Counted from the stretch's first letter, positions 7,310 through 14,751 are shown. The stretch: 64,000 nt of DNA from Tianweitania sediminis (GCF_017813335.1 NZ_JAGIYY010000002.1:1-64000), one strand, 5' to 3'. Notes: generated by a model not told the origin, from the letters alone. A program made the numbers and translations.

Positions 7310-9304
7310 ATGAGCAGCCTTCATCAACCGACCAATGCCGTTGACGTGGTGGAAACCTCGGATGTCACCGACTTCGAAGCGTTCGGCCTGAAGACCGTCA
7401 ACGGCAAGAAGGTCATGCGCAAGCTGGCGCCGAATGCGCTGGCTGACGTGATCGAGCGGGCCGACGAGGTAGCTGAACTGCGCCCGCTGGTGGAGCAGGT
7501 CAATGCCAGCCGGGCGGACATCGAGATCGTCGCCGAGAAAGCCGATGACGTGGCTTCCCTCGCGGCACGCGCTGCGGACCTACAGGCTCTCGCGCCGGCT
7601 GTTGACGACATCCAAACCGCCGCCGCCCACATCACCGCCATACAGAATGCACCAGCTGCTGCACAGGCGGCTGGGGAGGGGGCGAGTGCTGCGGCAACAA
7701 GCGAGACGAACGCCGCCACCAGCGCTTCCGATGCCATCGCAGCCGCAGAAAGCGTCGGCAGCTATACCACGCTTGCTCTGGCCAATACTGCCCTTGCATC
7801 CATTCCTGCCGACAAGGGCGTCTATGTCACCGCAGATGGGGCCAACAACGGCTTCTACGTCAAGCGCTCTGGTGTTCTGGAAAAAGACAGCAATGCCACG
7901 GTGGGGGCGGTTGCAAACGTCACAAACCGGCTTGAATGGGACACAGAAGAGCCGTTCAACCTGCTTACGATAAGCAGTGATGGATACATCCTCAACACTT
8001 TCGATGTGACCAGTCAGGCATCTCTCACTGAATGGGACACTGAAGAGCCGGGCGGCACATTCATTGTCAGCATAGATGGCTTTATTATCTCTGTCATCGG
8101 TCTGGTTGATACGCAAGCATTCAATGAACTTGTTGATGCGGCAGAAGCTGAGATATCGGCGGCACGAGGTAACAAGACGAACCTTTCCGAACGGCTAAGT
8201 TTTCTCGATGCAAATGGTGCGCCGCGCACGCCGATGATTAACGCCGAAGAGTTGCGATGGTCGCGCTACAAGCTGCGTCGCATCCTAAATGGCGATACCG
8301 CGATCCAGTTCGTTTACACGGTCATCGGCGATAGCTGGGGCTATGGGAACTGGCCGAACTGGCTGACCAAGCGCCTCAAGGCAGTCTATGGCGATGCCGG
8401 TCACGGCTGGATTTCGTTTCGCGACAACCGCACATCAGTGAATGCGGCTGGGTCCGGCTACACCGGCACGCTCTCGGGTTCTTGGACCGAGACAATCGCC
8501 GAAACTCAAGGCCAACCAACGGTCGATTTCGGGATTATCAAGTCAGCCGTTGCAGGGGCCAAGATTACAGTCGCTGGGCCAGCTGGCGCGCAGATCAGCG
8601 AAGTCTGGTTACACTATGTCCCGACCGTAGATGGGCAGGCACGCTATCGCTGGAACAATGGAAGCTGGACCGCTCTTGATCTGACTGTTGGCACGGGTAA
8701 CGCGCGCACTTCGATGGTTTCCGGCGCCCCGACATCTGGGTCCTGGAACTTCGAGATCGAAGTCGTCAGCGGGACTGTGATCCTATCCGGCGCAGACATG
8801 CGCGCTGCCAGCGCGGGCGTTCGGGTCAACAAAATCGCTGTGAATGGCGCTTCTACCGGTAGCTGGCTTGCGCCTAACGCAACACTTTGGTCTCAAGCAT
8901 TTGGGTGGCTGGACACCGATCTTGTCGATATCATGTTGCAGACGAATGACCAGGCCGCGTCAGTGGAGAGCCTGCCTGACGTAACCATTGCAAGTAATCT
9001 CGGCCTTATCGCCTCTCGATGTCGGGTCGGATCGCCAGCGACGGACATTCTTCTCACATCGCCGCCTGAGAACTTCTTCGGCCGCCCCAGGCTCATGACC
9101 GATATCACGGCGGCGGTGCGCAAGTACGCTTACGACAACAACTTCGCGCATCTCGACCTGCAGAACATCTTTGGACGAGTTGAAAACAAGTCGGATTACC
9201 GCTCTACGGGCATCCATCCTTTCATGTTGCCCGACGACATCCACCCAAGCGCTGATGGCGGGAAGCTCATAGCCGACGCCAAAGAACGCCTCTTGATGCA
9301 ATAG
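7310..9304 (+). CDS. Tail fibre with SGNH/GDSL hydrolase domain
   Basis: A 664-residue protein, probably the receptor-binding fibre. The N-terminal 150 residues are an Ala-rich coiled region typical of fibre shafts; a segment around residues 165-190 (TTLALANTALASIPADKGVYVT) follows. From about residue 330 there is an SGNH hydrolase: GDS block with Ser342, and a C-terminal DDIHPS block with Asp642 and His645. SGNH enzymes deacetylate or cleave esters on glycans, so this fibre may trim O-acetylated surface polysaccharide. The start at ATG 7310 has GGGGAGG seven bases upstream. The same architecture occurs in the second prophage at 17,466-19,796. Confidence 0.85.
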   Translation: MSSLHQPTNAVDVVETSDVTDFEAFGLKTVNGKKVMRKLAPNALADVIERADEVAELRPLVEQVNASRADIEIVAEKADDVASLAARAADLQALAPAVDDIQTAAAHITAIQNAPAAAQAAGEGASAAATSETNAATSASDAIAAAESVGSYTTLALANTALASIPADKGVYVTADGANNGFYVKRSGVLEKDSNATVGAVANVTNRLEWDTEEPFNLLTISSDGYILNTFDVTSQASLTEWDTEEPGGTFIVSIDGFIISVIGLVDTQAFNELVDAAEAEISAARGNKTNLSERLSFLDANGAPRTPMINAEELRWSRYKLRRILNGDTAIQFVYTVIGDSWGYGNWPNWLTKRLKAVYGDAGHGWISFRDNRTSVNAAGSGYTGTLSGSWTETIAETQGQPTVDFGIIKSAVAGAKITVAGPAGAQISEVWLHYVPTVDGQARYRWNNGSWTALDLTVGTGNARTSMVSGAPTSGSWNFEIEVVSGTVILSGADMRAASAGVRVNKIAVNGASTGSWLAPNATLWSQAFGWLDTDLVDIMLQTNDQAASVESLPDVTIASNLGLIASRCRVGSPATDILLTSPPENFFGRPRLMTDITAAVRKYAYDNNFAHLDLQNIFGRVENKSDYRSTGIHPFMLPDDIHPSADGGKLIADAKERLLMQ

Positions 9305-9315
9305 GATTGACAATT

Positions 9316-10218
9316 ATGACACTTGTTCAACAGACCCAATTTACTGCTGCCGGTCAGGGTAAACCACTTTTGACCCGCGATCCTTTACTTCGCGACGATT
9401 ACAATCGAGGCGTGAAGTGGCTCTTCGATCTGGCCAGACCGCTATGCTATGGCGGCGCCTCCCCGGTGGTAAACGGCGCTCCGGTTAAGAACCTAGCAGA
9501 AGCATTTACGGATGCTTCCGGTGCCATCCCCAACGGTCAGTTTATCGTGACTGCCGGGCAGACGCTGCCCTTTGCTGATGGTGGCGTGGATTTCTCAGGC
9601 ATAACGGCCAACGGTGTTTATCTTGAGGGGCCTTCTGCCGCTGCCGCTGCGATTTGGGCGAACAGCCAGTATTACCTCGGTTGCCTCTATGTAGTGCTCC
9701 CGTCTTCGGCAGATTGGGAGACAAGTTCTGGTATCCGCGCGTTTATTAGCTGGACCACGAACGTGAACGGATACGCTCTCGCGCCGGACGTCTTCAACTT
9801 CGGGCAGCTAACAACCGGTGGCCAGAAGATGTTGTTCATGTACCGGCAAAAAGCGCTTAACTCAGTGGACGGGAAGCAGATCGCTGTGCCTGCTACCGAA
9901 TTCAGTCAGTTTGCTCAAATCGCCACTTGGCGCAATGCTACCGAACAGCGCTCCCGCATCCGCACAGCCAACGGAATGACGTGGAGTACATCGACCAGCC
10001 CCGGCACTGATAACACGGTCGATTTCTCGACCACAAAGCCCCTTGTGGGTATCCACGGCATTGGATCGTCTACGGTTTCCACCACAAACGCGAAGAAGTG
10101 GAAGCTTCACCGCGGCTTTGTGGAAGCGCTTGGTCTGAGCGGACGGGATCCCGTCGCCGTTCTCGACGCCGATTGGGAGCGCACCAAGGCGAAGTACGAT
10201 GCGGGGTTCTACAGCTAA
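9316..10218 (+). CDS. Tail fibre-associated protein, partner of SGNH fibre
   Basis: A 300-residue protein directly downstream of the SGNH fibre. I know no named family. A central block (VDFSGITANGVYLEGPSA, then AAIWANSQYYLG and SSADWETSSG) and a C-terminal block (VEALGLSGRDPVAVLDADW) align clearly with the protein at 16,569-17,453 of the second prophage, which is likewise next to an SGNH fibre gene. The central part looks like an all-beta lectin-like or LamG-like fold, so binding of surface glycans is a reasonable guess. The start was set at ATG 9316; a TTG nine bases earlier is possible. Confidence 0.6.
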   Translation: MTLVQQTQFTAAGQGKPLLTRDPLLRDDYNRGVKWLFDLARPLCYGGASPVVNGAPVKNLAEAFTDASGAIPNGQFIVTAGQTLPFADGGVDFSGITANGVYLEGPSAAAAAIWANSQYYLGCLYVVLPSSADWETSSGIRAFISWTTNVNGYALAPDVFNFGQLTTGGQKMLFMYRQKALNSVDGKQIAVPATEFSQFAQIATWRNATEQRSRIRTANGMTWSTSTSPGTDNTVDFSTTKPLVGIHGIGSSTVSTTNAKKWKLHRGFVEALGLSGRDPVAVLDADWERTKAKYDAGFYS

Positions 10219-10321
10219 GCCCCTTCCACGGCTGCTGAGCGGTGGATAGTAACACCCGACGCCTGAACCCTAAGCGCTGATCGCGCGCAAAGACAATCCT
10301 AACAATCTGGAGAACGCAACG

Positions 10322-11437
10322 ATGGCTCAAAAGGTCAGCGACAAAGGGCTCGTGGAGATCGCGAGCCACGAAGGGATCGTCAATGCGCCCTATTTTGATA
10401 GTGTGGGCAAGCTCACCGTTGGCATAGGGCACACTGCATCTGCAGGTGAACCGGACCCTGCGCAGCATCGCCGGGAGTTCACTATCGGGGAGATCATGAC
10501 GATCTTCCGGCGTGACATCGAGAAGTTCGAAGCTCGTGTGCGCAAGGCATTCACGCGCCCGCTGACCCAAGCGCAGTTCGACGCGGCGGTTTCCTTCGAC
10601 TTCAACACGGGCGGCATTCACCGGGCAAGCTGGGTGAAGAAGTTCAACGCCGGCGATATGGTCGGCGCGAAGTCTGCCTTCATGGCATGGAAGAAGCCGA
10701 AGGAGATCATCGAGCGCCGGGAAAAGGAGCGCGATCTGTTCTTCGACGGGCGCTACTCCGCCAACGGCCACGCGAACCTCTATCCCGCCGATACCGCGGG
10801 CAAGGTGCTCTGGAGCAAGGGTAAGCGGGTGAACGTTCTTGAGTTGATGAAGGGCGCTACGGCGCAACCTAAACCGACGCCTGCACCCAAGCCCGCCGCA
10901 TCCGACATCTACACCTCCCGCGCTATGGTGCAGGTTGTGCAGCGTAAGCTCACCGCTCTCGGCTATCCGCTGGGTTCGATTGATCCAAAGACCGGCGACT
11001 ATGACGGCAAGCTCGGCAAGCTCACGGGCGATGCCATTGCGGCCTTCCGCGCCGACAACGGACTTCCGGCCGGCCGCGACATCGACGGGGCGCTGGTGGC
11101 TGCGCTCGACACAGCCAAGCCGCGCAAGCTGCCGCGTGAGGACACGGCTACTGACGAAATCGCCAAGACCATCCCCGAAGCCAAGGCAAACCGCCTGAAC
11201 AAGAACGGTGGCGGGATCATTGCGCTCTTTGCGGCCATCCTCGCGTTCATCAACGGCGTCATCGGCAACATTGGCATGGCGAGTGAATACGTCCAGCCGC
11301 TCAAAGACGCCGTGGGCGATGCGCCGGCATGGCTGTGGTTCATCATCATCGCAGCCATTGCTGGCGCCTTCTACCTCAACAGCAAGCGGGTCGAAGAGAA
11401 GAGCGTGCAGGCCTACAGAGACGGGGCTCGGCTCTAG
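10322..11437 (+). CDS. GH24 endolysin with peptidoglycan-binding and membrane domains
   Basis: A 371-residue muramidase. Residues 8-150 form a T4-lysozyme-type GH24 domain: SHEGI with the catalytic Glu17, YFDSVGKLTVGIGHT with the Asp and Thr of the E-D/C-T triad, and FDAAVSFDFNTG in the second half. A Pro/Lys linker (residues 180-195) leads to a peptidoglycan-binding repeat (VQRKLTALGYPLGSID and AIAAFRADNGLPA, about 200-260). Residues 296-325 and 335-358 are two hydrophobic membrane segments followed by a basic tail. There is no N-terminal signal. The enzyme would degrade the host wall at lysis; the membrane segments are unusual for an endolysin and suggest membrane tethering or a fused holin-like domain. 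Confidence 0.88.
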   Translation: MAQKVSDKGLVEIASHEGIVNAPYFDSVGKLTVGIGHTASAGEPDPAQHRREFTIGEIMTIFRRDIEKFEARVRKAFTRPLTQAQFDAAVSFDFNTGGIHRASWVKKFNAGDMVGAKSAFMAWKKPKEIIERREKERDLFFDGRYSANGHANLYPADTAGKVLWSKGKRVNVLELMKGATAQPKPTPAPKPAASDIYTSRAMVQVVQRKLTALGYPLGSIDPKTGDYDGKLGKLTGDAIAAFRADNGLPAGRDIDGALVAALDTAKPRKLPREDTATDEIAKTIPEAKANRLNKNGGGIIALFAAILAFINGVIGNIGMASEYVQPLKDAVGDAPAWLWFIIIAAIAGAFYLNSKRVEEKSVQAYRDGARL

Positions 11438-11701
11438 ATGATCGACTATCTCAACATCACAGCCGGCGCCGCCGTAGGCCTCGCTCTGGGCCTTCTCTGG
11501 GCCTTCGTCATTCATGGTCCGGATCAATACCGCGCAGGTGGCCTTGCCAAGGCGGCACAACTGGACGCGGCAACCAACCAAGCATCAGGAGAACTCGCCA
11601 ATGAAGCCGATCGTGCTGCTTTTCTTCGTCGTCAGTGCGTTCTCCGTTCAGGCGTGTACAGTTTCGCGAGAGGTGTCTGCATCGAAGCAGGCGCTGAATA
11701 G
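11438..11701 (+). CDS. Putative inner-membrane spanin subunit (Rz-like)
   Basis: An 87-residue protein with one N-terminal membrane segment (about residues 7-26) and a short periplasmic-type part (AAQLDAATNQASGELANEADRAAFLRRQC). It begins directly after the endolysin stop. A lipoprotein reading frame starts inside it in another frame (11,601), which is the hallmark arrangement of Rz/Rz1 spanins. The periplasmic part is short for an i-spanin, and the two Cys residues near the end are unusual, so the assignment depends on context. Spanins fuse inner and outer membranes in the last step of lysis. Confidence 0.55.
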   Translation: MIDYLNITAGAAVGLALGLLWAFVIHGPDQYRAGGLAKAAQLDAATNQASGELANEADRAAFLRRQCVLRSGVYSFARGVCIEAGAE

Positions 11702-11858
11702 CTCGGCTCGCTCGGTGATCGGAACATCGCTCGTGGGAGCGCAGGGCAAGACGGCTGCGGACCAGGACAAGATAGACGAGACCGCAGCGAGGCTTTGCGG
11801 GGCGTCTGTCTGGTCGCAGAGCGAATGCCTGCGGCATGAACAGGGAAGCGCATTGTGA
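11601..11858 (+). CDS. Outer-membrane lipoprotein spanin subunit (Rz1-like)
   Basis: An 85-residue lipoprotein. Residues 1-18 are a lipoprotein signal ending in a lipobox with Cys19 (FSVQAC), and the mature part is short with two further Cys. Its first 100 bases lie inside the preceding Rz-like gene in a different frame, the nested layout typical of two-component spanins. A GGAG site (11,588-11,591) supports the ATG at 11,601. The stop overlaps the GTG start of the next gene (GTGA). It would be the outer-membrane partner of the 11,438 product. Confidence 0.65.
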   Translation: MKPIVLLFFVVSAFSVQACTVSREVSASKQALNSSARSVIGTSLVGAQGKTAADQDKIDETAARLCGASVWSQSECLRHEQGSAL

Positions 11859-12295
11859 TCATCTTCGGCCAGATCGGAGAGCAGTTCCCCGTCCGAAGGA
11901 TGGAGTGGATAAGCGCCGGCATCCTCATGTTCCTGGGTATTCGCCTTTTGGACCCCGCCGAAACGTTCGCGCAGCCGGCGTTCAGGGAGCTTGCTGCCAT
12001 TGCGTCTGAAGGGACGTGGGGCAACCTGTTGTTCTATTGCGGCCTGTTCCGCCTGATCGTTCTTTACCGGAACGGCGCGTGGAAACCGTCACCTGAGATC
12101 CGGGGCGCCTTCGCTATCTTTGGCGGGCTGATCTTCGTCGCGCTTGCATATGGGATCGAGGTATCCGGCGTAGCATCCACCGGCAGCATCACCTACGCCT
12201 TCCTTGCCATGGGCGAGGGCTCCAACATCTGGACAGCAGCAAAAGACGCTCGTGTCCCATACAGCGAGCGCATCCATGGAAAGCATCCTAGCTGA
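11855..12295 (+). CDS. Membrane protein of lysis region
   Basis: A 146-residue protein with about three membrane segments (near residues 18-34, 55-70 and 83-105), starting at GTG 11,855 overlapping the lipoprotein stop. I do not recognise a family. The position directly after spanin genes and before another small membrane gene suggests a holin or a holin modulator; the length and number of segments fit a class I holin loosely. The residues between segments (RNGAWKPSPEIRG) are basic. Confidence 0.55.
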   Translation: MIIFGQIGEQFPVRRMEWISAGILMFLGIRLLDPAETFAQPAFRELAAIASEGTWGNLLFYCGLFRLIVLYRNGAWKPSPEIRGAFAIFGGLIFVALAYGIEVSGVASTGSITYAFLAMGEGSNIWTAAKDARVPYSERIHGKHPS

Positions 12296-12572
12296 TCTGC
12301 CAGGCTGGGCGCGTGCCCTGTTTTATGTCGTCCTGTCAGTTGGTGGGGCGGTTATGTTCATCATCAGTCGGAACAAGCCGGCCGCTCCTCCTGCTTCCGC
12401 TCTCCAGTCGATCGGTATGGAGTTGGGCAACAAGGAGCAAATGGAACGGCTGATCAAGGCGGTTGACGCGGTGGCTCACGCCATCAACGACAAGAAGCAG
12501 TCGGAGATGGACGACAAGCTCGATGAGCTTCTGGAGAAGATCGAGCATCTGCCGGACAATCGCCGCAGGTGA
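12276..12572 (+). CDS. Small membrane-anchored coiled-coil protein
   Basis: A 98-residue protein with one membrane segment at residues 10-31 and a charged, helical C-terminal region (KEQMERLIKAVDAVAHAINDKKQSEMDDKLDELLEKIEHL) likely to form a coiled coil. It overlaps the end of the preceding gene by 20 bases. No family recognised. As the last gene of the lysis cluster it might be an accessory holin, antiholin or membrane anchor. A strong hairpin follows 70 bases later. Confidence 0.55.
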   Translation: MESILADLPGWARALFYVVLSVGGAVMFIISRNKPAAPPASALQSIGMELGNKEQMERLIKAVDAVAHAINDKKQSEMDDKLDELLEKIEHLPDNRRR

Positions 12573-12643
12573 GGCGAGGCGAGGGTGGCTGGGTATCGGG
12601 CTGTCCGCTAACCCTCCCAAGCACCGCAGCCGGTGTGGGCGGG

Positions 12644-12670
12644 GCTTCTTTGCGCTTTATGCAAAGAAGC
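12644..12670. terminator. Hairpin terminator at end of lysis cluster
   Basis: A perfect 10-bp inverted repeat (GCTTCTTTGC and GCAAAGAAGC) with a 7-base loop. It lies between the convergent genes ending at 12,572 (+) and 12,719 (-). There is no long T-run, so it may be a weak bidirectional or Rho-assisted terminator. Confidence 0.6.
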
Positions 12671-12718
12671 CAGGGAATGGCAGAGAATATAGCGCACCGC
12701 CGAATCGCTGTGAATCCC

Positions 12719-12976
12719 TCACCGCCCCGTCTTCGGCCCCAGCGTCGGAGCCATAAGCTGCATGGCGATCCTCCCACCATCTCCGCAGCGCTCGCATCGA
12801 AACAGAGGCGTGATGCTCCAGTGGTTGGCCTCGAAGTCCTCGCCCTTCCTGGCAATAAGCGCATCCATGTCCGCTACCTTGAACCGGTTGCAGGGGCCAC
12901 AGGAGATCCCGATCCGGTAGCCGTGTTCCTTCAGCCGGCCTAGCGTGTCGATCTTGAGGGTGGGGTTGTCGGTCAC
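12719..12976 (-). CDS. Small zinc-ribbon-like protein with upstream LexA-like box
   Basis: An 85-residue protein with two CxxC pairs (ISCGPCNR at about residues 25-31 and FRCERCGDGG at about 59-67), which together could bind one zinc ion. The rest is a mixed alpha/beta sequence. The type is common among small phage and chromosomal proteins of rhizobia, but I know no function. It is reverse-oriented at the extreme end of region 1, just outside the left att site, with a LexA-like sequence only 15 bases upstream of its ATG. DNA-damage induction is therefore plausible but inferred. Confidence 0.65.
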   Translation of the reverse strand: MTDNPTLKIDTLGRLKEHGYRIGISCGPCNRFKVADMDALIARKGEDFEANHWSITPLFRCERCGDGGRIAMQLMAPTLGPKTGR

Positions 12977-12990
12977 GATGGCGAACCTTA

Positions 12991-13005
12991 GAACATATTA
13001 GGAAA
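12991..13005. promoter_or_regulatory. LexA-like box (one mismatch)
   Basis: The sequence GAAC-ATATTAG-GAAA has one difference from the alphaproteobacterial LexA consensus GAAC-N7-GAAC. It lies 15 bases upstream of the start of the reverse-strand gene 12,719-12,976. Its flanks resemble the perfect box at 13,182 (AGAACATnnTAGGAA in both). Confidence 0.45.
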
Positions 13006-13049
13006 CTGATCCCAATCTCGGCTCTGGAAGCCCTTGAAAAACAGGAAAA

Positions 13050-13069
13050 ATGGTGGGCCCGGAGGGACT
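13050..13069. other. Left attachment site (attL core)
   Basis: The 20-bp sequence ATGGTGGGCCCGGAGGGACT is identical to 54,672-54,691, where it forms the 3' end of the tRNA-Ile2 gene plus one flanking base. Identity stops at both ends (A versus G before it, G versus C after it). Only a tRNA fragment is present at this copy. Confidence 0.85.
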
Positions 13070-13106
13070 GCGGAAACCCAGCTTCACCGGGCTTCTCTGC
13101 GCAGAG

Positions 13107-13159
13107 TGGGACAAAAACCGCTCGTTGATCTTGCTAGATTTTCGGTTGTGCATGTCCCA
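13107..13159. promoter_or_regulatory. Candidate integrase arm-type sites, left side
   Basis: The heptamer TGGGACA occurs at 13,107 (within TGGGACAAAAA) and inverted as TGTCCCA at 13,153. The same 11-mer and the same inverted heptamer flank the right att site at 54,621 and 54,591. On a circular phage genome the four copies would surround the core, as arm-type sites do. Confidence 0.5.
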
Positions 13160-13181
13160 ATGTCAGGAATTGACAGACCCA

Positions 13182-13196
13182 GAACATTGTAGGAAC
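13182..13196. promoter_or_regulatory. LexA box (GAAC-N7-GAAC)
   Basis: The sequence GAAC-ATTGTAG-GAAC matches the alphaproteobacterial LexA consensus exactly. It lies just downstream of a TTGACA (13,170-13,175) that could be a -35 element and 44 bases before the ATG of the gene at 13,241, a good position for repression. Confidence 0.6.
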
Positions 13197-13240
13197 AAAG
13201 TCCTCACGTGCGGCGGATCACGCAAGCACAGGAGGCCGCT

Positions 13241-13471
13241 ATGGCAAGACGCAGGACGATCACAGAACTTAGCGACATCGAAGTCGCAGCCTTCATGCGA
13301 CACTGCGTGGAAACGCAGAAGGTTGTTCAGCCGCTCCAGGCGAAGCTGCGCGTTGACTGCGACCTCTACCGCGCCCTGGATGATTTTCACGACGCGCTAA
13401 ACACTGTCGTCTTGCGCATGTCGGGCCGGGATACTGTTCCTTGGGACAGCAAGCACGGCTGGGCGCCTTAA
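13241..13471 (+). CDS. Small protein at attL end, possibly SOS-controlled
   Basis: A 76-residue soluble protein with no recognised family (MARRRTITELSDIEVAAFMRHCVETQKV and onward). It is helical, with no membrane segment. ATG 13,241 follows a strong AGGAGG site; an upstream in-frame ATG at 13,208 lacks one. It reads away from the left att site, opposite to the lysis genes, and is convergent with them. The LexA box upstream suggests expression after DNA damage, perhaps as a lysogenic-conversion or induction-related gene. Function unknown. Confidence 0.65.
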   Translation: MARRRTITELSDIEVAAFMRHCVETQKVVQPLQAKLRVDCDLYRALDDFHDALNTVVLRMSGRDTVPWDSKHGWAP

Positions 13472-13489
13472 CAGCCAGACACCACCTTT

Positions 13490-14188
13490 TTAAGGGAGGC
13501 CGCTCCCTCGCGCGCGTAGCTCTGCCAGTTGATCCCGCACCCGATTGATCTCGGTCTGCAGGTTCTGGATCACGTCGCGGCCGTTCCCGAGGGAGCTGCT
13601 GAATTGCGAAAAGTCGCCGCGCTGCTGATCGATCTGCCGCTGAAGGTTCGCAGTGTCCCTCGCGATGCTCGACCGGATGTCTGCGATCTCATGGTCGCGC
13701 GAAAGGTTGCGCTCCGACCACTCGTTCCGGTGAACCATGCTCGTGCGGAGATCTGCAACGGCGCCTTCCATGCGTGCCCGATCTTCTGCCGTGCGCTGTG
13801 AGCGCCAGGTCATCTCTTCGCGGGTCACCACTGTTTCGCCCAAACGGCTCAGCGTGGCGTCGATACGGGTTTGTCCCTCCCGGATGGGCCAGTACACCAA
13901 GCCGCCAATGGCAATGATTGCGGCCAACATGACGCTGAGCGCCTGCCACTGAGGCTTGTTGCGCTCGGCCAATGTGGTGGACAGGGCAGCGATCGAGCTG
14001 CGCGTTTCATTCGTGAAAGACGTGATCGAGGTTTCCATCTGGCGAAAGCCAGATCGCATCTCGGTTTCCAGATCCGACTGGCGCCGGCCGAGGTTGGTGA
14101 CGCGCTCGCCAAGCTGGGCCTGGACCGCATCCATATACATGCGCGCGGCTTCGGTTTCGCCGTTCCCGTTGGGGACTGTTCCGGGCAT
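13490..14188 (-). CDS. Membrane-anchored coiled-coil protein of lysis region
   Basis: A 232-residue protein. Residues 20-75 and 105-225 are long heptad-rich helices (for example EIADIRSSIARDTANLQRQIDQQ and EINRVRDQLAELRARG), with one membrane segment near residues 80-98 (LSVMLAAIIAIGGLVYW). It is the last gene of the leftward lysis cluster and its ATG overlaps the stop of the spanin gene (TGATG). Related long coiled-coil genes occur near spanins in rhizobial prophages in my recollection; a role in lysis is inferred from position only. Confidence 0.65.
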   Translation of the reverse strand: MPGTVPNGNGETEAARMYMDAVQAQLGERVTNLGRRQSDLETEMRSGFRQMETSITSFTNETRSSIAALSTTLAERNKPQWQALSVMLAAIIAIGGLVYWPIREGQTRIDATLSRLGETVVTREEMTWRSQRTAEDRARMEGAVADLRTSMVHRNEWSERNLSRDHEIADIRSSIARDTANLQRQIDQQRGDFSQFSSSLGNGRDVIQNLQTEINRVRDQLAELRARGSGLP

Positions 14189-14436
14189 CAGTCTTCCTTT
14201 GTCGAGCAATACGCATCACGTGCCGCGTTGTTTGCGCGCACGTCGAGCTGGGTCTGGTCGGTGTCCCGGCTGGAATAGGTGACGGGCTGCCAGGCGCTGC
14301 ACACATCGCGCGCCAGGGCCGCCTCAGTCGCGGCGGTAGGGGTCGGCTGGGTCGGCAGCAGTCCGGCCGTCACGCACCCGCTCGCGAGCATCAACGGCAG
14401 CGCGAACGCGGCGGCCATGCAGGATCTCGATTTCAT
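14188..14436 (-). CDS. Outer-membrane lipoprotein spanin subunit (Rz1-like)
   Basis: An 82-residue lipoprotein whose signal ends in the lipobox LASGC with Cys21. The mature part (CVTAGLLPTQPTPT, then DVCSAWQPVTYSSRDTD) is Pro-rich at its start like other Rz1 proteins. The 5' 113 bases lie inside the Rz-like gene 14,324-14,530 in another frame. Together with the holin and endolysin upstream, this is a full gram-negative lysis cassette. Confidence 0.75.
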   Translation of the reverse strand: MKSRSCMAAAFALPLMLASGCVTAGLLPTQPTPTAATEAALARDVCSAWQPVTYSSRDTDQTQLDVRANNAARDAYCSTKED

Positions 14437-14530
14437 CGGCCACTGCCTTTTCGATGTCGGCACGCTCCGCCCGCCGCGCAACAAGCACGGCGAGCTGGAG
14501 CAGAAGGTTGAGGAGCGACAGCCAGGCCAT
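14324..14530 (-). CDS. Inner-membrane spanin subunit (Rz-like)
   Basis: A 68-residue protein with an N-terminal membrane segment (residues 2-19, MAWLSLLNLLLQLAVLVA) followed by a charged helix (RRAERADIEKAVADEIEILHGRRVRAAVDARERVRDG). It starts at ATG 14,530, sharing one base with the holin stop (TGATG); the longer frame to 14,569 would run through the holin gene. The Rz1-like frame is nested in its second half. This fits a short i-spanin. Confidence 0.7.
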   Translation of the reverse strand: MAWLSLLNLLLQLAVLVARRAERADIEKAVADEIEILHGRRVRAAVDARERVRDGRTAADPADPYRRD

Positions 14531-14703
14531 CAGACCGAAGGCTGGTTGGCAGGGAAGAAGTAAACGCAAACGGCGGTGATCAGTGCGATCACCGATCCCT
14601 GGATCTCAGGTGTGGCGAGTTCATTCGGCAGAAGGCCGAACGCGACAGCCGCACCGAAGGCCGCGCCAACGACGCTGCCGATCAGCTTCGAGTAGTTACC
14701 CAT
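14530..14703 (-). CDS. Small two-TM holin
   Basis: A 57-residue protein starting MGNYSKLIGSVVGAAFG with two hydrophobic helices (about residues 6-24 and 36-51) joined by a short polar turn (LPNELATPEIQ). This fits a class II-type holin that would permit endolysin access or membrane collapse at lysis. The start has a strong AAGGAG site (revcomp of 14,711-14,716), and the gene sits exactly between endolysin and spanin. It is shorter than many ORF length cut-offs and is easily missed. Confidence 0.75.
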   Translation of the reverse strand: MGNYSKLIGSVVGAAFGAAVAFGLLPNELATPEIQGSVIALITAVCVYFFPANQPSV

Positions 14704-14751
14704 GATTGTTCTCCTTGGAGGATGCCCGGAGACCGCCGGGCGCGGATCTCG

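Larger units (their letters stand above)
1..13049 (+). mobile_element. Partial contractile-tail prophage or tailocin (late region only)
   Basis: Seen: tail sheath, tube, tape measure, gpD/U/X-type genes, tail fibre and lysis genes follow each other on the plus strand with short gaps or overlaps, and three reverse-strand cargo genes are inserted between them. Known: this gene set is typical of P2-like contractile tails. The right limit is put at the att-like sequence at 13,050, where the neighbouring siphophage begins. Not seen: capsid, portal, terminase, integrase or repressor, which would have to lie left of the window. A defective prophage or an R-type tailocin would look the same here. Confidence 0.8.

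Noticed and set aside
10070-11581. 503-codon open frame on the minus strand
   Set aside because: Antisense to the GH24 endolysin; His/Arg-rich composition typical for shadow frames.
1-13049. Assigning the first element to the same tRNA-Ile2 site
   Set aside because: Only one att copy is visible near its right end and it equally marks the siphophage limit. Without the left end I cannot say that the first element used this site.
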